Assembly (NCBI GenBank): GCA_023429985.1 | Contig: JAEZCV010000092.1 | Coordinates: 1 to 11,786, forward strand | From: Bacteroidota bacterium | GTDB taxonomy: Bacteria > Bacteroidota > Bacteroidia > Chitinophagales > Chitinophagaceae | Direction of reading: 5' to 3' | DNA length: 11,786 bases | Shown: piece after piece, positions 1 through 5,695 of the stretch | Numbering within the stretch: position 1 is the first letter of the stretch | Layout: each line of letters opens with the position of its first letter | Translations under genes and position numbers: made by a program | Notes under the pieces: generated by a model | Database searches by the model: none | The model's input: only the letters and a program-made list of their open reading frames with translations | Told to the model about the DNA's origin: nothing

Positions 1-3
1 ATG

Positions 4-3000
4 TTAGCCCTTTTTTGAGACGATGACCTTCAATGGGTTATCATTAACCTCAATTTCAGTGCCCTCATCAATTTGTGATGTCAACTCCAGCTTATCTGCC
101 AGAATTTCCGCGCAAATATAGTCATTAAACTTAGCTAAAGACTGGCTGATGCCATTATGGGCGGCCACTTTTACCTCTATCCTGTCCGTTAATTCAAAAC
201 CACTATCCTTCCTGATCTTCTGGATGCGGTTTACAAATTCGCGGGCATCACCTTCCTGGATAAGTTCAGGGGTGATATTTATATCAAGAGCTACTGTAAG
301 TGGTCCTTTGCTGGCAACCGTCCAACCTGGTATATCTTCACTGCTGATCTCTACATCACTTAAAACCAGTTCAACAGACTCGTCTTTGTCTACAGGGATT
401 GAATATCTGCCTTCTTTTTCAAATAAAGAAATTTCATGTTGAGAAAAATTTGAAAGTGTGCTGGTCACCGCTTTCATCCTGGCTCCCAGCTTCTTGCCAA
501 GGGCCTGGAAATTTGGTTTGATCTTCTTCTTAATGAATCCCTCCGTTTCAAACAGGTACTCAACTTCCTTTACATTCACTTCAGCCTTTAACAGGTCTTC
601 TATCAGCCTTAACTGCTTTTCCATGGCCGGATCCAGCACCGGTATCAACACTTTTTGCAATGGCTGACGCACTTTAATGTTTACTTTCTTTCTTAAGGAC
701 AAAACAAGCGAAGATGCAGTTTGGGCTAAACTCATCCTTTCTTCCAGCTTTTCGTCAATAAGGTTGGTTTTTGCTTCGGGAAAATCAAGGTGGTGAACCG
801 ATTGCTGCTCAAACCTTTTGCTTACTTCGTTCAGGTTCCTGAAAACCGCATCGCTGAAGAAGGGCGATACGGGCGACATAAGCCTGGCAACGGTTTCAAG
901 GCATTCAAACAGGGTTTGATAGGCCGATATCTTATCTTTTTCATACTCTCCCTTCCAGAAACGCCTGCGACAAAGCCTTACATACCAGTTGCTCAGGTGT
1001 TCATCAACAAAATCTTCAATTAAACGCCCGGCCTGGGTGGGCTCGTAATCGTCCATGGCAATTTCCACCTTTGAACAAAGTGTTTGCAGGGAAGAAAGTA
1101 TCCAGCGGTCGATCTCAGGTCTTTGTTCTACAGGTATATATTCTTCTTTAAAACTAAATCCATCAACATTGGCATAAAGCGCAAAGAACTGGTAGGTATT
1201 ATATAAGGTACCGAAGAATTTACGCTGCACCTCTTTGATTCCTTCCAGGTCGAACTTTAAATTATCCCAGGGAGCAGCATTGGTAACCAGGTACCAGCGT
1301 GTGGCATCGGCGCCAAACTGCTCGATGGTTGTAAACGGATCTACCACGTTGCCTAAACGCTTGCTCATTTTATTTCCATTCTTATCAAGGGCAAGCCCGT
1401 TGGAAACCACGGTATGATAAGCCACACTGTCGAAAAGCATCACTGCCAGTGCGTGAAGCGTATAGAACCATCCTCTTGTCTGGTCAACACCTTCTGCAAT
1501 AAAATCGGCCGGAAAAGATCTTTTGAATGTGCCCTTATTTTCAAAAGGAAAATGCCATTGGGCATAAGGCATAGCACCACTGTCGAACCAAACATCTATC
1601 AGGTCGGGTTCACGGCGCATGGGTTTACCTGATTTACTTACCAGTATCACTTCATCAACATAGGGCTTATGAAGATCAAGAATGCCATCGTGCAAATAAT
1701 TTTTGTTGATATCACCACCTAAAACTTCACTGGCCTTCCTGATCTCTTTGTTCAGTTCTTCCACCGAACCAATACAGATCTCTTCCGAACCATCTTCGGT
1801 TCTCCAGATAGGCAGTGGTGTTCCCCAGTAACGGCTGCGACTCAGGTTCCAGTCCACCATATTTTCCAGCCAGTTACCAAAACGCCCGGTACCGGTTGAT
1901 TCAGGTTTCCAGTTGATGGTTTTATTCAGCTCTACCATCCGGTCGCGCACTGCCGTGGTTTTAATGAACCAGGCATCCAGCGGGTAGTAAACAATGGGTT
2001 TATCAGTTCTCCAGCAATGCGGGTAACTGTGTTCGTATTTTTCAACTTTGAAAGCCCTTCCTTCTTTTTTCAGTTTCACAGATATGTCAACATTCACATC
2101 AACATATCCTTCCTGACCTTTATAATCTTTAATAAAACGGCCACTGAATTCGCCTAAGCCATCAACAAATTTTCCTTCCCTGTCAACCAGCGTAAGAATA
2201 CCAATATTGTATTTCTTTCCTACACGAAAGTCATCGGCACCAAATGCAGGCGCTGTATGAACAATGCCTGTACCATCTTCGGTAGTTACAAAATCGCCAA
2301 GAAGAATACGGAAAGGATCTGCACCCGGCGTAAGTTCTTTGATCTTTTCGGGTGAACTGGCTTCATAAGGAAGCAATTGTTCGTAGCGAAGGTTCTCGAG
2401 TTGTTTTCCTTTGAATTCATGAAGAATAACATAAGGAATGATCTTATCGCCTTCTTTATAACTGTCGAAATCTGCTTCTGCAGCTTCGGCTTTAAAATAT
2501 TTAGGCACCAGGTTTTTGGCCAGCACCATGTACTGCTTTTCGAAAGTGTAGGGATTGTAAGATTTCAGCAGCACATAATCTATGTTGGGACCAACGGTTA
2601 ATCCCAAGTTGGAAGGCAGCGTCCATGGTGTGGTGGTCCAGGCCATGAAGAAAATTTCATTGGCTTCTTTGGCGGCATCAAAAAGAAAGGAAGATCTTTC
2701 ATCTTTCACAGCCTTAAAAAGAACGGTGGCGCTGGTATCCTTCACCATTTTATAGGTTCCGGGCTGGTTGAGTTCATGGGAACTCAATCCGGTTCCGGCA
2801 CCGGGTGAATATGGCTGAATAGAAACGCTTTTATAGAGATAGCCTTTATTATATAATTCTTTCAAACACCACCAGAGCGATTCTATATAATCGTTGGTAA
2901 AGGTGATGTAAGGTTGATCCAGATCAACCCAGTAACCCATCTTATTAGTAAGTTCATCCCATTTATCCTTGTAGCGCAAAACAGCTTCGCGACATTTCTG

Positions 3001-3357
3001 GTTATAGTCGGCAACCGATATTTTCTTACCAATATCTTCCTTGGTGATACCTAATTCTTTTTCTACACCCAGTTCAATGGGCAGTCCATGGGTATCCCAA
3101 CCCCCTTTTCTTTCCACACGAAAACCTTTAATGGTTTTATAGCGACAAACCAGGTCTTTAAGGGTACGGGAGATCACATGGTGAATGCCCGGCATACCAT
3201 TGGCGCTGGGCGGACCTTCATAAAAAACAAAGGGTTGCGCATGTTCACGCAGAGAAATGCTTTTTTCAAATGCTTGCTCAGCCTTCCATTTCTCCAGGAT
3301 GTCTTTTTCTATCGAGGGCAGGTTGAGGTGTTTGTATTCTTTATATCTGCTGGCCAT
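4..3357 (-). CDS. ileS: Isoleucyl-tRNA synthetase (isoleucine--tRNA ligase)
   Basis: A cytoplasmic class I aminoacyl-tRNA synthetase that charges tRNA-Ile with isoleucine and removes misactivated valine. The frame is complete (1117 aa, ATG to TAA). The HIGH region is PSANGMPGIHH (residues 50-60), with GIHH in place of HIGH. The editing (CP1) domain shows WTTTPWT (240-246) and GTGIVHTAPAFGADD (362-376). The catalytic core continues with WNLSRSRYWGTPLP (503-516), DVWFDSG (588-594) and KMSKR (663-667), followed by an anticodon-binding helical domain from about residue 750. The C-terminal 200 residues resemble the DUF5915-type tail and lack the Cys-rich zinc ribbon of E. coli-type enzymes. Together with the length, this suggests the type 2 (eukaryote-like) IleRS group. 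A TAnnTTTG box lies 29 bp upstream of the ATG. The gene downstream is outside the window. The identification is secure; the type 2 assignment is an inference. Confidence 0.98.
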   Translation of the reverse strand: MASRYKEYKHLNLPSIEKDILEKWKAEQAFEKSISLREHAQPFVFYEGPPSANGMPGIHHVISRTLKDLVCRYKTIKGFRVERKGGWDTHGLPIELGVEKELGITKEDIGKKISVADYNQKCREAVLRYKDKWDELTNKMGYWVDLDQPYITFTNDYIESLWWCLKELYNKGYLYKSVSIQPYSPGAGTGLSSHELNQPGTYKMVKDTSATVLFKAVKDERSSFLFDAAKEANEIFFMAWTTTPWTLPSNLGLTVGPNIDYVLLKSYNPYTFEKQYMVLAKNLVPKYFKAEAAEADFDSYKEGDKIIPYVILHEFKGKQLENLRYEQLLPYEASSPEKIKELTPGADPFRILLGDFVTTEDGTGIVHTAPAFGADDFRVGKKYNIGILTLVDREGKFVDGLGEFSGRFIKDYKGQEGYVDVNVDISVKLKKEGRAFKVEKYEHSYPHCWRTDKPIVYYPLDAWFIKTTAVRDRMVELNKTINWKPESTGTGRFGNWLENMVDWNLSRSRYWGTPLPIWRTEDGSEEICIGSVEELNKEIRKASEVLGGDINKNYLHDGILDLHKPYVDEVILVSKSGKPMRREPDLIDVWFDSGAMPYAQWHFPFENKGTFKRSFPADFIAEGVDQTRGWFYTLHALAVMLFDSVAYHTVVSNGLALDKNGNKMSKRLGNVVDPFTTIEQFGADATRWYLVTNAAPWDNLKFDLEGIKEVQRKFFGTLYNTYQFFALYANVDGFSFKEEYIPVEQRPEIDRWILSSLQTLCSKVEIAMDDYEPTQAGRLIEDFVDEHLSNWYVRLCRRRFWKGEYEKDKISAYQTLFECLETVARLMSPVSPFFSDAVFRNLNEVSKRFEQQSVHHLDFPEAKTNLIDEKLEERMSLAQTASSLVLSLRKKVNIKVRQPLQKVLIPVLDPAMEKQLRLIEDLLKAEVNVKEVEYLFETEGFIKKKIKPNFQALGKKLGARMKAVTSTLSNFSQHEISLFEKEGRYSIPVDKDESVELVLSDVEISSEDIPGWTVASKGPLTVALDINITPELIQEGDAREFVNRIQKIRKDSGFELTDRIEVKVAAHNGISQSLAKFNDYICAEILADKLELTSQIDEGTEIEVNDNPLKVIVSKKG

Positions 3358-3386
3358 TGGGCTTCCTACTTGTTTAAAAATGGCTG

Positions 3387-3394
3387 CAAAGGTA
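3387..3394 (-). promoter_or_regulatory. ileS: Candidate Bacteroidota -7 box for ileS
   Basis: On the minus strand this reads TACCTTTG, a full match to the TAnnTTTG -7 element known from Bacteroidota sigma-A promoters. If the transcript starts a few bases beyond it, the leader to the ileS ATG is about 25 nt. No clear TTG -33 element is seen at the usual spacing; that position falls in the G-rich tract on the other strand. The motif is short, so chance matches are possible. Confidence 0.5.
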
Positions 3395-3413
3395 GGAAAT
3401 GAGGGCGAGAGAC

Positions 3414-3451
3414 GGGTGGGGTTTAGGGTTTGGGGTTTAGAAAAGTTGGGG
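3414..3451 (+). repeat. G-rich telomere-like tract with G-quadruplex potential
   Basis: Three tandem 7-bp units of GGGTTTA form (the middle one ends in G) occupy 3419-3439. Runs of three or four G lie at 3414-3416, 3418-3421, 3426-3428 and 3432-3435, separated by loops of 1, 4 and 3 nt. This fits the canonical G3+N1-7 quadruplex pattern on the plus strand. A fifth G-run is at 3448-3451. The plus strand is the template strand for ileS, and the tract begins 20 bp upstream of the ileS -7 box. The unit equals the plant-type telomere repeat, presumably by coincidence. Confidence 0.7.
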
Positions 3452-3462
3452 AGGTTTACTAT

Positions 3463-3502
3463 TGTTTAGTTGTTTAGTTGTTTAGTCGTTTAGTCGTTTA
3501 GG
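3463..3502 (+). repeat. Tandem 8-bp GTTTAG array, left arm
   Basis: Five consecutive 8-bp units, three TGTTTAGT, then CGTTTAGT and CGTTTAGG. Each contains a perfect GTTTAG core; only the two bases between cores vary. The array lies between ileS and the cytochrome gene, about 70 bp upstream of the ileS -7 box, and is the inverted partner of the array at 3569-3600. Confidence 0.85.
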
Positions 3503-3568
3503 AAAACCCCCTTGAGATGTGGATCAGTTTTTATCCTGATCATTTGATTCAACTAAAATTGAGGTGCT

Positions 3569-3600
3569 CTAAACAACTAAACGCCTAAACAACTAAACCA
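3569..3600 (-). repeat. Tandem 8-bp GTTTAG array, right arm (inverted)
   Basis: Four consecutive 8-bp units with core CTAAAC (GTTTAG on the minus strand) followed by AA, GC, AA and CA. The array starts 9 bp past the cytochrome stop codon, so it would lie at the 3' end of that transcript. It faces the left arm across 66 bp. The two arms could pair over about 32 bp with mismatches only in the variable dinucleotides, either as a cruciform or as a long RNA hairpin downstream of the cytochrome gene. Confidence 0.85.
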
Positions 3601-3609
3601 ATAACTTGT

Positions 3610-4239
3610 CTATTTCAAAGCCGCCATCTTTGCTGCCTCATCTGGCACTATGGGATCTTTTACTTTGTTTGTAATTGCGGGAATTGACCTCAGGTAAGCA
3701 TATATTGCTGACAGGTCATCATCACTCAGCTTTGCCAGGTTAAACCAGGGCATGGGAGGCATAATAGGGCGGCCGCCTTTCAAACCCATATGCTGGCCTG
3801 TGCGCATGGCACCTACAAAATTTTCTTTTGTCCAGCCACCCATACCCGTAGCCGAATCGGGAGTAAGATTGGCGGCATAGGATATACCCCAGGGACCCAC
3901 AAAAGCAGTAACATCAGGCGCCATTTGTATCCAGTTGCCGTGTTTAAGTGCAGCAGTAGAAAAAGGAGGCAGGGGCATGCCAGCAGGCGAGCCGGAAAGC
4001 AAACGGGTAGAATCGAAATGCATTCCGTTCGCATCGAATTTTTTGGGCGTATGGCAATCGTTACAGCCACCCACCGTAATTAAATTCTCTCCTATTTTAA
4101 CCAGTTCTGAATGTTCCATGGATCTTACCATGGCAATGTCTTTGGAACCATCTTCCACTTTGGGTTCTGTTCCGCAGGAAAAAATTCCTATGAGTACAGC
4201 AGCTGTTGCAGCAATCAGCCTGAATGACTTGTTATACAT
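3610..4239 (-). CDS. Lipoprotein monoheme c-type cytochrome
   Basis: A predicted exported electron carrier of 209 aa, near the size expected for a class I cytochrome c with an N-terminal extension. The N-terminus is basic then hydrophobic and ends in IFSC with Cys22, a plausible lipoprotein signal. It would therefore be membrane-anchored and face the periplasm. The single heme-binding motif is CNDCH (residues 59-63). The C-terminal segment RPIMPPMPWFNLAKLSDDDL offers Met160 or Met163 as the axial heme ligand, followed by the usual final helix (AIYAYLRSIP). The redox partner cannot be told from sequence. It starts with ATG, has no Shine-Dalgarno sequence, and is divergent from the barrel-protein gene. 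A GTTTAG repeat array begins 9 bp after its stop codon. Other c-type cytochromes of the same fold share this pattern, so a specific role is not assigned. Confidence 0.9.
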   Translation of the reverse strand: MYNKSFRLIAATAAVLIGIFSCGTEPKVEDGSKDIAMVRSMEHSELVKIGENLITVGGCNDCHTPKKFDANGMHFDSTRLLSGSPAGMPLPPFSTAALKHGNWIQMAPDVTAFVGPWGISYAANLTPDSATGMGGWTKENFVGAMRTGQHMGLKGGRPIMPPMPWFNLAKLSDDDLSAIYAYLRSIPAITNKVKDPIVPDEAAKMAALK

Positions 4240-4260
4240 ATGTTTTGGTTTTGGTTTAAA

Positions 4261-4268
4261 TAAAGCTA
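4261..4268 (-). promoter_or_regulatory. Possible -7 box for the cytochrome gene
   Basis: The minus strand reads TAGCTTTA, one mismatch (last base) from TAnnTTTG. It sits 21 bp upstream of the cytochrome ATG in the divergent, AT-rich 109-bp intergenic region (4240-4348). It is the near-perfect inverted copy of the plus-strand box at 4324-4331. The evidence is weak because the sequence around it is very AT-rich. Confidence 0.3.
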
Positions 4269-4323
4269 TACAATTAAAATTTTATATAAATCAATGTTTA
4301 TAAGTTTTCCAAACAATTGAACC

Positions 4324-4331
4324 TAGCTTTG
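4324..4331 (+). promoter_or_regulatory. Candidate -7 box for the outer-membrane protein gene
   Basis: TAGCTTTG is a full match to the Bacteroidota TAnnTTTG element. It lies 17 bp upstream of the TTG start at 4349, which would give a leader of roughly 13 nt. This spacing supports TTG as the translation start over the first in-frame ATG at 4409. No convincing -33 TTG is seen. Confidence 0.45.
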
Positions 4332-4348
4332 CCGCGCAAAAGCCATCC

Positions 4349-5512
4349 TTGAACTATTCAAATTACATCTACAGGTATAAAAGCCTAATCATTGTTCTGC
4401 TGTTATTTATGCTGGCATCTGGCACTGCGAGTGCCCAGGAAAAAAAACCTGGCTTTATCAAACGTTATATCAATTCACTGGTTTACGATACGGGCGATAT
4501 TTCGAGGCCTCAATTCCTGGTTTATCCCACACTTGCCTATTCGAAAGAAACCAGTTGGGAAATTGGATTGAGCAGCCTTTATGTTTTTTATGCCAAACGC
4601 GATACCACGAACCGCCTGAGCGAGATCAGCGGCTTTAGTTTTTACACTTTTGAAAAACAGTACGGAACTGTTTTCGATCATTCCATTTACACGCATCAAA
4701 CCAAATGGGCGGCATTAGGACGAATAAGGTTTCAGAACTTTCCACTTAAATATTTTGGAATAGGAAATGATACAGGTAAAGAGCCACTGGCAACGGTTAA
4801 AGCCAGTCTTTTTAATATTAAGGAGAAATTTTTGAGGCAGATAAAGCCTGATCTGTTTATTGGGATTGAAGCCGATTTCCAGCGTTTGGGGGCTGTAAAA
4901 TTTCTTGATCATGGATTTAATTATAATCTGCCCGAAGGAAGTGGAGGAAGCTCAAACCTTGGACTGGGCCTTGGAATTATTTACGATAAAAGGCATAATC
5001 CTTTGAATGTGCGCAAAGGCAGCTTTTCTGAATTTGCTTTTTTAAGATATGATGATGCCTGGGGAAGCGATTATTCTTTTTCAGGCTTTTTATTGGATAA
5101 CAGGATCTACTTCCCGGTAAACAAAAGAGATGTGTTGGCAGCGCAGGTATTGGGACAATTCAACACAGGCACTATTCCTTTTAACATGCTGGCATTAATG
5201 GGAGGTGATAATATTATGCGTGGTTATTACCAAGGAAGGTTTCGCGATAAAAACCAGCTGGCCGCGCAGGTGGAATACCGTTTTTTGCCCATTCCTTTTG
5301 GCTTTACCAACAGGATAGGCGCAACTGTTTTTGGAAGTACAGGGACTGTGTTCCATCGTTTTGATGATCTTTCAACAAGAAAATTTGTTTTTGCAGGCGG
5401 CGCGGGCTTACGTTTTCTTCTTTTTCCCAAAAAAGACATCTTTGGCCGCTTCGATCTGGCTTTTACCAAAGAAGGTACGGGGATTTATATGGTGGTGGGG
5501 GAAGCGTTCTAG
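4349..5512 (+). CDS. BamA/TamA-like outer-membrane beta-barrel protein
   Basis: A predicted outer-membrane barrel of the Omp85 surface-antigen family, 387 aa and without POTRA domains, so it is the barrel only. A signal peptide with a hydrophobic core (residues 12-25) ends at about ASAQ (27-30). Family signatures are YDKRHNPLNVRKGSF (212-226), the MRGYYQGRFRD motif (290-300) resembling the RGY/RGF loop of Omp85 proteins, and a C-terminal strand ending in Phe387. The start is TTG: an in-frame stop lies at 4301, no ATG/GTG is available before 4409, and starting at the ATG at 4409 would remove the signal-peptide core. Proteins of this kind are annotated as assembly factors or surface antigens, but without POTRA domains a role in protein insertion is uncertain. 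A tandem repeat begins right after the stop codon. The barrel assignment is firm, the function open. Confidence 0.88.
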   Translation: MNYSNYIYRYKSLIIVLLLFMLASGTASAQEKKPGFIKRYINSLVYDTGDISRPQFLVYPTLAYSKETSWEIGLSSLYVFYAKRDTTNRLSEISGFSFYTFEKQYGTVFDHSIYTHQTKWAALGRIRFQNFPLKYFGIGNDTGKEPLATVKASLFNIKEKFLRQIKPDLFIGIEADFQRLGAVKFLDHGFNYNLPEGSGGSSNLGLGLGIIYDKRHNPLNVRKGSFSEFAFLRYDDAWGSDYSFSGFLLDNRIYFPVNKRDVLAAQVLGQFNTGTIPFNMLALMGGDNIMRGYYQGRFRDKNQLAAQVEYRFLPIPFGFTNRIGATVFGSTGTVFHRFDDLSTRKFVFAGGAGLRFLLFPKKDIFGRFDLAFTKEGTGIYMVVGEAF

Positions 5513-5514
5513 TA

Positions 5515-5535
5515 AGTGGTGAGTGGTGAGTGGTG
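5515..5535 (+). repeat. Three tandem AGTGGTG units
   Basis: Three perfect 7-bp copies (5515-5521, 5522-5528, 5529-5535) begin two bases after the barrel-protein stop codon. They are preceded inside the gene by a related G-rich stretch (GGTGGTGGGGG, about 5491-5501). Confidence 0.8.
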
Positions 5536-5566
5536 ACACGAGCGTTCTCCATACAATGTTAACCAC

Positions 5567-5598
5567 CTAAACCTCTAAACACCTAAACAACTAAACCT
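5567..5598 (-). repeat. Third 8-bp GTTTAG array
   Basis: Four consecutive 8-bp units with core CTAAAC (GTTTAG on the minus strand), followed by CT, AC, AA and CT. The core is invariant and only the dinucleotide varies, as in the arrays at 3463-3502 and 3569-3600, which shows a recurrent element rather than one local slippage event. It lies in the 183-bp spacer (5513-5695) between the barrel-protein and receptor genes. That spacer otherwise holds only the AGTGGTG repeat and the presumed receptor promoter. Confidence 0.8.
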
Positions 5599-5670
5599 CC
5601 CTCACCCAACCTTTTCCGCTTTCCGTAAACATTATTCCCGATACGGCATCATTAAGAATTTACAATGCAG

Positions 5671-5678
5671 TCATTTTG
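5671..5678 (+). promoter_or_regulatory. Weak -7-like box before the siderophore receptor
   Basis: TCATTTTG differs from TAnnTTTG at one key base and lies 17 bp upstream of the GTG start. It overlaps a short perfect dyad, AATG-CAGT-CATT (5664-5675), that could be a regulator site. The dyad does not fit the spacing of the Fur consensus. Suggestive only. Confidence 0.22.
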
Positions 5679-5695
5679 CAAAAAAATTTTAGACT

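Noticed and set aside
3419..3439. True telomere repeat (GGGTTTA)
   Set aside because: Only three units, internal, between housekeeping genes; a linear replicon end is not supported.
149..3469. Several plus-strand open frames of 60-104 codons across the ileS region
   Set aside because: They lie antisense to a complete, well-conserved ileS, have no recognisable protein features and no promoter box; one extends into the repeat spacer by chance.
3522..3541. Small GATCAG/CTGATC hairpin as a terminator
   Set aside because: A 6-bp stem with an 8-nt loop and no T-run on either strand; too weak to call.
3463..3600. CRISPR-like array
   Set aside because: Units are 8 bp with 2-bp variable positions, far below CRISPR repeat and spacer lengths, and there are no cas genes.
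3813..4303. Overlapping frames on both strands across the cytochrome gene
   Set aside because: They are out of frame with, or antisense to, a cytochrome with a clear CxxCH motif and lipoprotein signal.
4409..5512. ATG at 4409 as start of the barrel protein
   Set aside because: It removes the basic and hydrophobic parts of the signal peptide, which the TTG start keeps.
5659..5680. Fur box upstream of the siderophore receptor
   Set aside because: An AATG-CAGT-CATT dyad is present, but the half-site spacing is one base short of the Fur consensus and the flanks do not match. A weight-matrix scan with a Bacteroidota Fur motif would decide.
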